A stretch of DNA of 64,000 bases from Bactrocera neohumeralis (taxonomy: Eukaryota > Arthropoda > Insecta > Diptera > Tephritidae): assembly GCF_024586455.1 (NCBI RefSeq), contig NW_026089623.1, forward strand, positions 7,660,204 to 7,724,203. Direction: 5' to 3'. Numbering within the stretch: the first letter of the stretch is position 1; every line of letters starts with the position of its first letter. A program made the position numbers and the translations under genes. A model generated the notes under the pieces. The model searched no databases, was not told the origin of the DNA, and saw nothing but the letters and a program-made list of their open reading frames with translations. Of this stretch, positions 40,259 through 51,690 are shown in pieces.

Positions 40259-40613
40259 GCAGATTATGTATATTCGGGTGAGATCACGGGTGTGAGCAAC
40301 GGAGAAATCGGAGGAGCGTATGTACTTAGAGAGTAAGTGTATAATAGGTATGTGTTAAACATTAGAATCTATTCACAAAATGATCGATAAGATTGTACGA
40401 TTTTGTGTTTCAATAGCCTATAAGAAAAATTCTAAACAGAATTCAAAATAAGCGACTTATTTGCTGAGTAGAAATCATGTTATAAGATTTGTATAAATAA
40501 AATAGATTTTAGCAGTGTAAAATATTGTAGCATACTATTGAAACTATTGTATTATTTTATTCTCACTTATCGTAATAAATATTTTGTAATAATTCAACCT
40601 TGTAAATTTCGAC
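40259..40613. other. Leader-like interval before gag
   Basis: AT-rich, no gene. It contains two AATAAA-like motifs (near 40497 and 40575) and may be LTR or leader of the element whose gag starts at 40614, but I see no LTR pair or primer site. Confidence 0.4.
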
Positions 40614-41400
40614 ATGGAGAGGAAGAAAATATGTGCATTGGCAGTAAACGGTTTAAAAGATAAATTAATTGGACTGGAACTTTCATTCAACGGGCGCAAA
40701 GCTACTTTACACCACCGAGCTTGCGAGCATTACGGACTTACCATTAGTGAGAACGGTGGCTTCGATAGTGACGCCGATTCAGTCCAGAATAGATTGGCTA
40801 GCCGACTTTGAGGATAGTTCCACTGCGGTTCAGTGGGATGATCTGCAAAAGTTTATTTATGCCGCAAAAATTTTTGTGCGAAGTCAGAGGGCATCAATAG
40901 TTGGGAAACGCTCAAGCAAGCATTAACCAAGGAATTTAAGGAAGTAGTATCACCTATCGAAGAGCATCGTCAACTTAGAAACCGTCGCAAGCGCCTTAGT
41001 GAGACCGTGAATACTTGTATAGCCTAATGGAGTTAGGAGTACCAATAAAGTTAGACCACAAAAGTCTCATTGAGTATTTTGTCGAGGGCATCCCCTACTC
41101 TAGAGCGAATAAAGCAATTTTGTATCAGGCCAATACGATCGCGGAACGACAAAATGCGTTCAGTGCGTCAGCTCGGTTCGAATTAGCTGCAAGGCAAACG
41201 TGAATACTTGGGTAGGAGTGGTAGTATGCAGGTAAGCGATACTAAACGTTGCTATCGCTGCGCTGAAATACTTGTAGGTCATCTGGCCAATACTTGCCAC
41301 CGCCATGCCGCCACCGAGATATCGAATGGCAGATTGTCTGAAAAGGAAAGCACCAGCGAAAGGGGAAGCACCACGCGTCCTTGGAATCGGTGTACGTCGC
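40614..41400 (+). pseudogene. gag: gag of a gypsy-like element, frameshifted
   Basis: ATG 40614 gives MERKKICALAVNGLKDKLIG. The frame shifts to 40669-40926 and then 41015-41203 (SLIEYFVEGIPYSRANKAIL), a capsid-type block. A zinc-knuckle-like CYRCAEILVGHLANTC follows at about 41245-41292. Several shifts within 800 bp make it non-functional. Confidence 0.6.
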
Positions 41401-41404
41401 ATCA

Positions 41405-41746
41405 ATGAGCTGCGTTATTTTCAAGGATTTAACTATTAACCATTTTACGTTTTCGGCGTTATTAGGAGTAGATACAGGTTGTGACTTTTATCTTATGAGG
41501 TATGACATTTTCATGATGTTAGGTGAGGTTAAATTATCTAAGGAACGACAACAGTTGAGGAACATAGAAAGCAGTATTCTAAATACTATGGGTAGCTTTA
41601 ATCGTAAAATAAACATTTATGGGTGTGATTTAGAAATAATCTTTCATGTCGTCCATGAAGGTGATATAATATATCAACTTATTATTGGCAACAACATATT
41701 GAAGCAAATTGCCATGATAATATCGGGAGATAATGTCGAGAAATGA
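41405..41746 (+). pseudogene. pro: Aspartic protease of the gypsy-like element
   Basis: The frame 41381-41746 contains LLGVDTGCDFYLMRYDIF, the DTG active-site loop followed by hydrophobic residues, and a later QLIIGNNILKQ, which matches the ILG/IGxD region of retroviral-type proteases. A Ser/Ala after DTG is replaced by Cys. Confidence 0.6.
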
Positions 41747-42416
41747 TAAATGCGAATCGTCTCTGGTTCGTGGGAACAAAAACCCAGAAACGGGAAAAAG
41801 TTTTTTGAATGAGCTTAAAGATTTTTATTTAGCTTCTATTTCAAATGGAAAAGAAAACGTTATCATTGACTTGTCTAATTTAAAAAGCGTCCTCTCAGAG
41901 AAAAGAAATTATGTACCAAAGCAGCAGAACACATCGAAAGTAAAAACGAAGGCTGTGAAAGTCTTTCCGGTGACCACTGAGAGGAAGGCGGTGCAAAGGT
42001 TTCTAGGTCTAACCTCTTATTTCCGTCGATTCATCAAAGGGTACGCATTGGTCGCTAAACCACTATCTGATCTTTTACGAAAAGATACAAAGTTTGCTTT
42101 TGCGAAAAATCAACAAGCAGCGTTTCAGATATTAACAGAAGTTCATATCGACGCATTTATGTTCCGGTACGGAGGAGTTCTTCTACAGTAAGACAGTGAG
42201 GACCAATGTTTCGATCCAATCCTATATATATGTAGTATGAGTAGAAAAACCTAGCCGGTCGAGGAGAAATACCACTCTTATGAATTGGAGCTATTGGCAA
42301 TAGTGAAGGCACTTAAAAAATGGAGGGTTTACTTAATAATACATTTTAAAATTGTTACTTACTGCAACGCTTTTGCCATGACAATGCGGAAGAATGAAGT
42401 TCCAGGACGGGTTTCC
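41747..42416 (+). pseudogene. pol: RT C-terminus and RNase H of the gypsy-like element
   Basis: AVQRFLGLTSYFRRFIKGYA and KPLSDLLRKDTKFAF (about 41985-42100) are the RT thumb/connection motif of Ty3/gypsy elements. TEVHIDAFMF and GGVLLQ carry the first RNase H aspartate. EEKYHSYELELLAIVKAL (about 42260) is the next RNase H block. Fingers and palm, including YxDD, are deleted between the protease and this part. Sequence switches to an RTE-like copy at about 42417. Confidence 0.75.
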
Positions 42417-44252
42417 CTTTTTTAGATTTGCGAATTCAGACATAGCGGTATAAAGGCAGCTCCTTTGCGTGCTGTCAAAAGCAGCTTTGAAATCGACAAA
42501 GAGATGGTGCGTGTCGATCCTCTCTTCACGGGTATTTTACAAGATTTGGCGCATGGTGAATATCTGGTCAGTTGTTGATTTGCCAGGTCTAAAACCACAC
42601 TGATGAGGTCCAATCAGTTTGTATACTGTGGGCATTCATCTTTCACACAATTAGCTCGGTAGAACCGTATATGCGATGTTGAGGACGCTTATCCCACGAT
42701 AGTTGGTGCAGATTATGGGGTGTCCCTTTTTGTGGTTTGGGCAGAGCACACTTAAATTTCAATCGTTGGGCGTGCTTCCGACCATATGCTACAAAGCAGC
42801 TGATGCATGCCCCTTATCAGTTGTTCGCCACCGTGTTTCAATATCTCGGCTGGCAATCCATCTGCTTCCGCCGAACTTCTTCATGATGGGGCAATGGAAA
42901 GTCTGCTCCATCGTCATCGATTGGTAAATCGTTTTCGACTTCTCCTGGCGTTATACTTTCACTGCCATTTAGCAGGCTGGGAAGTTTCCCTCAATAACTT
43001 TAGTACGATCTGAGCATAGGTTACTATATCACCTCTGGGGGTTCTATTAAAATATGCTCCGGTCTTGAATCCTTCTGTTAGTCGCCGCAATTTTCCTAGA
43101 ATTTTCGACCAATACCTCTGTCGGACATATTGTCAAGCTCATGATACTCACGCATTTCGGCCTCTCTCTTTTTTTGCCTGCATTCTTTTGCATTTTCTAA
43201 AACCTATGGTTTCGTTTACAGCTTTACGTAAGGAGCTTGAAGGCCGTCCCACAGTTCCCTTATACCAAGTTGTTGATGAGTGCAGGAATGCAAGTCGAGT
43301 CGAAAATCGTTCGGCTGTCTGTTGCGATTGCAACTTTTCGACGTCAAACCTTCCCTGTGTTTGTTGACGTGCGTTCGTAGAGACGGGTGCGTATCTTGGC
43401 TGCAACAAGATAGTGGTCCGAGTCGATGTTAGGACCTCGGAGCGTACGCACGTCTTTAAGACTGGAGACGTGTCTTCCGTCTATCACAACATGATCGATC
43501 TGGTTGTTGGCTTTTCGATCCGGAGACAACCAGGTATCTTGCTGAGTTTTTTCTATGCTGGAATTTAGTACCACAGATAACTATATTTCGGGCCCCGGCG
43601 AAGTCAATCAGCCTCAACCCACTTGGGGATGTTTCCTAGTTGAAGCTGAATTTACCACTGTTGTGCCAAAGATACCTTTTTTGCCCACCTGGTCGTTAAA
43701 GTCGCCAATAACGATTCTGACATCGTGGCAGGGGCAGCTCTCATAGGTGCGCTTCAAGCGCTCATAGAAGACATCTTTGGTCACATCTTCGTTTTCTTCC
43801 GTCGGGGCGTGGGTGCAAATCAGCGATATGGTGAAGAACTTCGTTTTGATGCGGATTTTTACTAGACGTTCAACCACCGGAGTGAATGACAGTACTCGGC
43901 GACGGAGTCTCCCTCCCACCACTGTAGTAAATGCCACAAAGACCTACTCGCCTTAGTCCGTATCCCGGCCATCCTATTTCTTGAACGGTGGTAATGTCAG
44001 CCTTCTTTTTGAAGCTGATTATGCTTTGGCGGGCCCCAAACTCAGCGAAAAACCTTGTGAAGGTGATGTTTCGCCTTCTCACTTTAGCTCAACTTCAAAC
44101 AGATGTTTTCTCGCTCCCCAGACGATACTTGGTCAAAGACCGGAAGTCGTGCGCTGCTTGAGCCATATGTAAAATAATCGTTTCTGCTCTCCCCCAAGTG
44201 AATAGTGATCAAGAACATTCCTCACTTGCGTGAACTTCTACACATGACTCCA
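42417..44252 (-). pseudogene. RTE-like fragment, copy 10
   Basis: Minus strand, from the 5' leader (tggagtcatgtgtagaag at about 44252) through EN (VRIVIGDFNDQVGKKG, DHVVIDGRHVSSLKDVRTLR, NIDSDHYLVAAKIRTRL) and into the RT up to about 42417, where it is cut. The 3' half of RT and the tail are missing. Multiple frameshifts. It joins the gypsy-like RNase H without a recognisable LINE end. Confidence 0.8.
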
Positions 44253-44321
44253 GCCTGGCATTGCTGCTATGAAAATCAACCCTGAACCGGAGAACTGACT
44301 TAACCCTCTCATGCCCGACGC

Positions 44322-44333
44322 TGCCTATAGGCA
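44322..44333. repeat. Subterminal palindrome 1 of piggyBac element
   Basis: tgcctataggca is a perfect palindrome, 19 bp inside the left terminus, followed by acattgt. Further copies at 44671-44684 and 47010-47029. A transposase-binding role is a guess. Confidence 0.8.
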
Positions 44334-44670
44334 ACATTGTACTTATGCTCTTATAACTCCCGTTATTCTTAATATTTTCGAGAACGGATTTTTTTGTGGA
44401 GTAGATTAAGGTTTTGTGTATGTATATACCAAGTATCAACGAAAAAATCTTGTTATTGTTCAATTGCGAGCTTATTGTCTCTGTGTCTACACGTGTTCAC
44501 AAATTTAAAAAAAAATGGCCTTTGCAAAATAATAAAATAAAAAGTTGAATAAAACAGTTCTTGTGTTATAAGTGATTTTTATAACTAAATACAGGTAAGA
44601 GATTACAATAAAACAAAAATAGGTAACAAATTAATTCAAGTTTGACCTCAGTATTTTGTCAAACACGCCT

Positions 44671-44684
44671 TTGCCTATAGGCAA
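44671..44684. repeat. Subterminal palindrome 2 of piggyBac element
   Basis: ttgcctataggcaa, same orientation of flanking bases (acattgtg) as palindrome 1. Confidence 0.8.
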
Positions 44685-45088
44685 CATTGTGTCTATATTT
44701 TTAAGTTGATAACTTTTTTTTAAAAACGCAAAATGGCTTTATTTGAAACGTGATAAGTGATTTTTATAACTAAATACAGGTATTTTTTTACAGATGCTGT
44801 TGATTACAATGGCGATCGCTATCGTTCGATGTAAAACAAAAATAGGTCATGCGAAAACGCCTTTAGACTCTAAAAGTCTACAGAAATTTTCCGAAGAAAT
44901 TCAAAAATTGTTTGAATGGACCTCAGTATTTTGTTCAAACACGTAAATGTAATGAACCAATCTAACGTTTCAAATAAAGAACCGATGAGATTTTGCAAAT
45001 TTTATGCGTTTTTTTTTAAAAAAGTTATCAAGCTCTTAAAAAATCACCTATATGCTAATTCTATGTAAGTGTATTTTCTTTACCAGCA

Positions 45089-46927
45089 ATGACGTCTAAA
45101 GGTTTGAATGTAAAAGAGATTGAAAAAATTCTCAATTTTGACTGGGATGATTCTGATATGGACAGCGAAAATGAAGATATCGATGATGACGATTTTTTGG
45201 AAAATGTAATACAGCAGACACTGCATAAATTGGATGAAAATGACATTGATATTGAGTTGATTGAGAAGGTTGTTGAAGATGGGATAGAACTAAGTAGCGA
45301 AACTATAAACGAAGAAACTGCACAGGTAGTTGAAAAAATTAACTTAGATAGTTTGAAATGGTGAAGTATTGGAATGAATGATTGCGATACTTCTTGGAAA
45401 TACGAAGTCATCTGCGGTGAATGTAAAGATCCACTAGCTTATTTTGTCGACTTTTTTGATGATGAAATTATTCAAAAGATCTGTGCTGAGACGAATATCT
45501 ACGCCATGCAAACAAGTGGACTTGAACTCAAATGTGAACCTTACGAAATAAAGAGATTTATCGATGTGTTACTGTACCTAGGTGCAGTGAAAATACCTCA
45601 AATGAGAATGGCATGGGCGCAAAATTTCCAAAAACAAAATCATTTGCAAGAAATCGTTTTGAAAAAATAAAGCAATATTTCCACATCAATGATAATTCTA
45701 CACAACCTCAAAAAGGAGTTAGTAATTACGACAAACTACATAAAGTAAGTTCAATATTAGATAAGCTCAAAGAAAAGTACAATCAAATACCCCAAGAGGA
45801 ATATCAAAGTATTGATGAGCAAATTATTGCTTATAAAGGTAATATCAACAGTATATAAATAGATTGTGCATTTTGTATTTTATCATTTTTTTATTATTTG
45901 CAAGGTCACAATAGTATGAAGCAGTATTTGCCAAAAAAGCCGCACAAGTGGCGCGCTGGAGCTTCGGGAATTATGAATGATTTTGCGCTCTATGTTGACG
46001 AGGGAACTTGCCCCTCATATGGATTAGGGATTTCCTCGGACATAGTACTTTTTTTTGACTTCAAAAATTCCTAATAGTGAACATTTCAAATTGTTTCTCG
46101 ACAATTGGTTCACCTCGGTTAGTTTGATGATTACTTTGAAAGAAAGAGGAATTTTAGCAGTTGGAACATTGAGAGCAAACCGTATAAAAAATTGCGAACT
46201 GAAATCGGAAAGGGTTGAAGAAAAGCGGACGAGGATTAAGTGACTTCAAATTTGAGATTGCTCACAATTTAATTATTTGTCGGTGGTACGATAACAAGAT
46301 TGTACAACTTCTTTCGAACTACATAGGTGAGAGTCCTATGAAAAAAAAAATATGTGACTATCCCTCGTCCAGGTATAGTTTATTGCTATAATAGACATAT
46401 GGGAGGAGTTGACCTTGCTGAAATGTTACTAGAACTATATAAAATCAACCACCGTTCAAAAAAGTGGTATATGCGAATTGTCTGCGGTAGTCAACAGCTG
46501 GCTTTTGTACCGAAGAGACATAGCAAATAATACGGGTGAAAAAAAATTCATGTCACTGCTCGATTTTCAGCTTGATATCGCAAATGAGCTAATGCACGCA
46601 ACAAATATAACGTTTATACCACGCAAAAGAGGTCACCCATCGTTACTTTCCTTGAGTTCGCCAGCTCCAACTTCACCAGCTAGATCATCAGCTATATATT
46701 CATCTCCATCATCATCAGCTGCGTCTACAAGCTCCGGTAAAAGAGCGTATGTTCCAAACCCGGAAAACAGTAAAAAGTATGACCAAACGGGACATTGGGT
46801 CGAATATGGTTCAAAAGGACGCTGCAGACTATGTCAAACTAGATGTCCTCGATCAAGGTGCAGCAAATGTAAGGTGTATTTATGTTGCAACCCGCAAAAA
46901 AATTGTTTTGTATCTTTTCATACCTAA
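45089..46927 (+). pseudogene. piggyBac transposase, broken
   Basis: N-terminal acidic region from ATG 45089 (FDWDDSDMDSENEDIDDDD), stop at 45362. The domain start at 45374-45670 includes PQMRMAWAQNFQ. A shifted frame, 45613-45858, has FARNRFEKIKQYFHINDNS and QEEYQSIDEQIIAYKG (catalytic region with Asp). 46055-46243 has FKLFLDNWFTSVSLM (second aspartate block), and near 46390 comes a YNRHMGGVDLAEML-like block. The C-terminal Cys-rich domain (RCRLCQTRCPRSRCSKCKVY, then CCNPQKNCF) ends at 46927. At least four shifts or stops. Confidence 0.85.
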
Positions 46928-47009
46928 ATGTACGAAAATTTTCAAATAAAAACATACTTATATACTATTCAAAATTTATCTGTATTTCAAAATTGTTCAC
47001 TATTGCCCA

Positions 47010-47029
47010 ATGTTGCCTATAGGCAACAT
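47010..47029. repeat. Subterminal palindrome 3 of piggyBac element
   Basis: atgttgcctataggcaacat is a perfect 20-bp palindrome, about 130 bp from the right terminus. Its longer context (caatgttgcc) is inverted relative to palindromes 1 and 2. Confidence 0.8.
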
Positions 47030-47162
47030 CCTGTAACTCTCAAACCAGGACTCCTAGGACTTTGAAATTTTGGTCAGTTCATATTCAGGTCGCGATTAAA
47101 GCATATCTGTACTCAAATATTTTTTAGCCTCGCCCATTTTAATTCGGGCATGAGAGGGTTAA

Positions 47163-47790
47163 GGATGACAATGAACATCGACAACCAAAAGTGTTTATTT
47201 TTATCAGCAATATGTAATTCCGCGAAATTTATTTAATTTCGCATACGACTGCTGTGTAGTGGATTGACATGCGACTGAACTTTTATAACAGTGGTATTTA
47301 TATATAGTATATATATGTACACAAACTTTTTTAAATAAAAAAACACTTTATTTTTTTGACATTGACTTCTTTTCACTACCGCAGTGACACCTACATCGCT
47401 TATTATTATTACAGGGGATCTCGACAGGCAATATATTATTTGTAGGTAGGCTGGAATAGTAGGTAGGTAGGAATATTAAAGGTAGGTAAATATTTTAATG
47501 AGAATTTTTGGCATATGTGTACATATATATTTTTTACTGAAATTAGTACCCTCACATAAATCAATAAATATTCTGTAAAAATTATTGAAGTCAGTAATCC
47601 TATAAATGAGATATTAAATACCCGCATAAAGAATTTCCCAACTGCAAAAGCGATCAATTTGAAAATTAGTATGCTATAAAGTTTTGCCTGCTGATTTGCC
47701 TCGTTACGGTGCCGCACATTGGGATTTCTGTGGCTGAAATTCAAAAATGGCATGTTGTCTGATTTGAATGAAAATTTCACAGTTTGTTAC
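47163..47790. repeat. Dispersed repeat F, copy 2 (uninterrupted)
   Basis: Aligns with 25135-25219 plus 28119-28590, so it shows the repeat without the Tc1-like and mariner insertions. Shared blocks: gacattgacttctttcact-like, gtaggctggaatagtagg, ttggcatatgtgta, aaagaatttcccaactgc. The short minus-strand frame is not a gene. Confidence 0.8.
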
Positions 47791-48425
47791 CAACTATCTA
47801 TACATTATTTTCCCCAAAGTATTAGGATTCTATCGGCATTAGTTTTTTGTCCAGAGCTGCCCAAAGTTGGTGAATGTGGAAAACATCAAAATTAGCAAAA
47901 AAATTTACTCAAAAGTCAAATCATTGATACAATAAAACAACTATTGAAATTCAACTTTATTATTATTTTTCATTTATAATATGTATCAAAGAAAAAATTT
48001 GCATCAAAATCCATTAAAAAAAAATAATGCATAAAAAATATTGTGGAACAACAAATTCAAAGTGGTGCATCTTTTTAGCGCTGTCTACCGCTGTCGACAT
48101 ACATACACCGAATTAAAGCCTGAAGTCTCAGCTAAACGATAAAAAAAATTCAGCTGCCCCAAATTGCCCCCCTTGAAAAAAACAATGAGAGACTCTAAAA
48201 TGGCAAGTTACCGCCCAAAAGTATGCAATATATATATAACAAGGATTACAGGAACTATAGGATGTATCATTCCAGAAGAATTGGACGCATATCCACTAAC
48301 GAAGATGTGATGCGTCACTTCTTAATGTCTTCGGGACCGTACACAAACATTTTTCGTACTAAAATAAAATTAAAAAAATTAGAATGTCACGAAGATGCAA
48401 AAAAGTTGCTAAAAGAAACTTGATA
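47791..48425. other. Unassigned interval
   Basis: No coding sequence recognised. A C-rich patch, cagctgccccaaattgcccc, lies at 48150-48170. Confidence 0.4.
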
Positions 48426-48690
48426 AAAGAGAATTTAGTTTGTATGGGAGGTGGGCGTAAAAATGGGCGGATATTATTGAAATTTAACACCAACATATAT
48501 AATGTCATAAAAATGCTATGTACCAAAAATCAGTGCTGTAGGTCAAAAAATAAGTTTCACCTTATATGGGAGGTGGGCGTAAAAAAGAGGCGTGATTTTG
48601 ATTTTTAAATTTTTTTCTTGATTGGAATCCAAAACAATGATGTACCAAATGTCAATGTCCTGCGACAACTCCTTATATTTTTAGCCGCAG
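48426..48690. repeat. Fragment of the second DINE-1-like family (body only)
   Basis: Two tatgggaggtgggcgtaaaa motifs (about 48443 and 48565) and atgtaccaaatgtc-like text match the interior of 52160-52340. No ends present. The short frames here are incidental. Confidence 0.55.
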
Positions 48691-48699
48691 TATGCACCT

Positions 48700-48882
48700 A
48701 TGTGTGCCGCCTAACCAAGCAGCTTAAGCGGCGACCATGCTGTCGGGAAATTTGTTGTAGATAATTATATGATCTGCAAATATGCATTATTACATTATTT
48801 TGTTCTATTAATCAATAGCTTTCTCTGTGCAGGCGATTTAAGAAAGGTTTTTGGTAATTTTTTCACACCTTGGGTTACATTA
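48700..48882. repeat. Dispersed repeat flank of the 48.9-kb transposon
   Basis: gccgcctaaccaagcagctt (48705) matches 28585, and ttcacaccttgggttacatt (48862) matches 29258. The repeat is interrupted at TTA 48880-48882 and resumes at 50883. Confidence 0.7.
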
Positions 48883-50879
48883 CACTGATCAACAAAATTT
48901 TGTAAGAAAAAAGGTAAGCCGTACTTTCGAAACATCTACTTAACCTCTCTACAAAATTATACGTACATTGAATTGATTAGGACCAGTTTCCGTGTTCCGG
49001 TACTTATCAGTAAAGTTTAATGTTAATCGTCTTTTCCTTATTATTTTCAAATTCAGTGCTTTATTTTTCAGAAAAGTGGGAGTATTTTGTGTTTGCTGAG
49101 TGGAGTGATTCTTAAAGAATATCAAGAAAGTGTAAAAATGATCCTGACAAGTTCTGTTACATTTGTGGTGAAATAACTTTTTTATCTCAACGAAGAAATT
49201 TAACACCTTTATTAAAAAATTGTATGAAAGTTATTTCGGTTTTCCTGTTGGACAGCAAGATAAAGTGTGGGTTCCACGCATCTGTTAAGTTATGTGTGTA
49301 GGACTTCTTACGGGTTGGGAAAAAAGATCTCGATCTATGCCTTTCGGAATTCCGATGATTTGGATGAAGCCGACAGACCATTCAACTTATTGTTATTTTT
49401 GTCTGACTAATACAAAAAGCATTACAATTAAAATTAAAAAACAAATTAATATCCTGATGTGTCATCTGCTAAAAAAGTAATTCCTCACAGTGAAGAACTA
49501 CGTACACCAAAACCACCTCAGCGCTTTGATATTTCAATTGAATCAGAGGAAACAGATAATATAAGTACTGATCCTGATTTTCAAATTGCTTCTTCATCTA
49601 TTTGTCTCCAGGAAGAAACGCCTCACCTACTATATCAAGGAGATCTTAATGATTTAGTTCATGGTTTACACTTGTCTAAACAACAAGAAGAACTTTTAGG
49701 ATCTCGATTAAAAGGATGTAATTTATTGCAACCAAACACAATAATAACTTTTTTTTCGGCATCGAGATGAAGAGTTAAAAAGCTTTTTGTCACAAGATAA
49801 TGATTTGATATTTTGTGTCTGTGATGTTATGAATATTTTGGGAACACAACACAAAATTGAAGAGTGGCGTTTATTTGTTGATTCTTCAAAAACAAGCTTA
49901 ATGGCAGTTTTGTTACATAATGGTAATAATCTTCCTTCTGTACCGGTAGGTTATGGTGCTAACATGAAAGAATCCTATGAAACAATGTAATTTCTTCCAG
50001 AAAAGATGCAGTATGACGAACATAAATGGAAAATTTGCGGAGATTTAAATGTTGTTGCGCTTTTATTCGGATTGCAACTTGGGTATACAAAATTGTGTTG
50101 TTTTCTTTGTGAATGGGACAGTAGGGATAGGAAGAACTATTCCGTGAAAAAAAAAATTGGTGCAAAAGACGATCTCTTACTCCGGGAATAAAAAATGTGA
50201 AACATTCTCTATTAGTACAACCAGATGATATATTTTTATCACCTCTCCATATAAAACTTGGTCCGATGAAAAGCTTTGTAAAAGCAATGGATAAAAATGG
50301 CGCTTGATTTCAATATCTAAATGAAAAATTCCCTAAAATCAGTGACGTCAAGATTAAAGAAGGCGTGTTTGTAGGTCCTCAAATCAGGCAAGTGATGAAA
50401 GATGATATATTTAAAAATGATCTGGAAAAACCAGCTTGGGAATAATTTATAAAAATCACTGAAAATTTTCTTGGAAATCACCGATCAAATGACTATAAAA
50501 CTATTGTTGAGGAACTTCTAGAGAATTATAAAGCATTAGGCTGCAATATGTCCGATTCCACCAAGACCAACGATTCCAGGGAAAATGGAGTCCAACTTTG
50601 CTGGAGGGTTATTGCTGGGGATTACAGAGGGACGTTCTTGAGGCGAAATACAGGAGAAAATCATAATAAAGTATTTATTTTAATATTATAACATTATTAA
50701 TAATTTAATTTTTGTTCAAATAATTTGTCATTTAATAAAAGTAAAAAAATCATATTACAATAAAACTATTCGTATCTAAAATTTTAGACTACTAATTCTA
50801 CCCTACTTGACCTTATTCCTAATAAAATCAGCCAAAATTTTTTTTGTTACACAGAAAAAAATCTGTTTGTTGATCAGTG
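48883..50879 (+). mobile_element. Unclassified DNA transposon, TTA TSD
   Basis: Ends cactgatcaacaaaattttg and ctgtttgttgatcagtg give a perfect 14-bp inverted repeat. Flanks TTA (48880-48882, 50880-50882) are duplicated. The uninterrupted sequence with a single TTA is at 29268-29280. The 1,997-bp element encodes a broken protein on the plus strand that I know only as an uncharacterised arthropod family. A 3-bp TWA duplication is known for PIF/Harbinger, but the protein shows no Harbinger motif I recognise. Confidence 0.85.
49135..50690 (+). pseudogene. Putative transposase, uncharacterised family, broken
   Basis: Pieces in order: FCYICGEITFLSQRRNLTPL (about 49160-49215); GWEKRSRSMPFGIPMIW and STYCYFCLTNTK (49292-49480), which together give two CxxC pairs and suggest zinc binding; LHLSKQQEELLGSRLKGCNL (49459-49770); EEWRLFVDSSKTSLMAVLLH and VPVGYGANMKESYETM (49787-49990); KICGDLNVVALLFGLQLGYT and CFLCEWDSRD (50006-50191); LHIKLGPMKSFVKAMDKNGA (about 50250); and DYKTIVEELLENYKALGCNM. 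Candidate acidic residues for a nuclease core lie in FVDSSK and GDLN. Many stops and shifts. Confidence 0.65.
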
Positions 50880-51039
50880 TTATTGGAGTTTTAGTATGCA
50901 TTCCTAACTTTTTTGAAAATTGTATATAGTTTATGTTGACCACTGATAGTGTAGCTTCCCAACAGTGAAAAAATATTTCAAATCGATCAAGTACATTCGG
51001 AGCCTATTCAATGCAAAAAAACATACAATCAAATCTTAC

Positions 51040-51362
51040 CTATTTATAATATTAGTATAGATTACGAAATGCTAAGAGCTTTGCATAAGAAAGGAATGAA
51101 CGATAGCATGAACACCAAAGATTCGATTAGAATCATCGATTGGGCCTTAAGAAACCTATAGCAACTTAAGTGGAAACCTCTGACAGCTCTGCTAACAAGA
51201 ATGATAGAATACAAGATTACAACAATAGCTTACCGCTAGTTTTTTCGGTTTTGGCTGTGACAATTGTTGCAAAAACAAATTGCCCAATAGCGCCATATTG
51301 TGACGTAATTCTTTTGAAATGAGACCAAGAAACGTAGAACAGCATTTAATTGTAAGCAAACA
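51040..51362. repeat. Dispersed repeat G, copy 2
   Basis: Longer version of 32945-33215. It runs directly into BEL/Pao gag coding sequence at 51363, though a junction rather than a natural continuation cannot be excluded. Confidence 0.7.
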
Positions 51363-51690
51363 AGTGAAGAATTTGTACGACTACAATCCACTGTTTCTAA
51401 TTGTTTGTCGATTCTGTCGACACAAAATATTCCCACAGACAGCTGGGACCCAATTCTGGTAAACCTTTGCACCGCCGCAATACCAGAAAAGTCGTTACTT
51501 CTACGGGAGCAATCGCTCTCATCACGGAAAAAATGCCCAACGTGGCAACAAATGAAAGATTTTCTCACTACCCAATATGAAATTGCGGAAAGGTTAGAAG
51601 AAAAAATAATCAAAACTATGAACATTAAGCACGACCAAAATGGAAACTTAAATAGACCCCAAGCTAAAAGCAAAACCAAATCAAACACAA
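51363..51690 (+). pseudogene. gag: BEL/Pao gag fragment
   Basis: The open frame reads LQSTVSNCLSIL, then TDSWDPILVNLCTAAIPEKS and REQSLSSRKKCPTWQQMKDF. SWDPILV...LP and PTWxxMxxFL are typical of the DUF1759-type gag of BEL/Pao elements. It is cut by a DINE-1-like repeat at about 51688, as the pol tail at 354 is. The zinc knuckles are missing. Confidence 0.75.

Larger units (their letters stand above)
44304..47158 (+). mobile_element. piggyBac transposon with intact TIRs and TTAA TSD
   Basis: Perfect 15-bp inverted termini ccctctcatgcccga and tcgggcatgagaggg are flanked by TTAA (44300-44303, 47159-47162). The 2,855-bp length and the broken transposase inside (45089-46927) are those of a full piggyBac element. 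Subterminal copies of gcctataggcaacattg lie at 44323 and 44673, with an inverted copy at about 47008. It sits in a repeat whose empty version is at about 38940-38975. Confidence 0.9.

Noticed and set aside
45061..45411. Serine-rich 116-residue minus-strand ORF
   Set aside because: It is antisense to the acidic N-terminus of the piggyBac transposase; Ser codons are the complement of Asp/Glu-rich codons.
44304..47158. Large giant-virus or Polinton-like element joining 40.6-47 kb
   Set aside because: The pieces resolve into a gypsy-like element, an RTE-like copy and a piggyBac element, each with its own boundaries.
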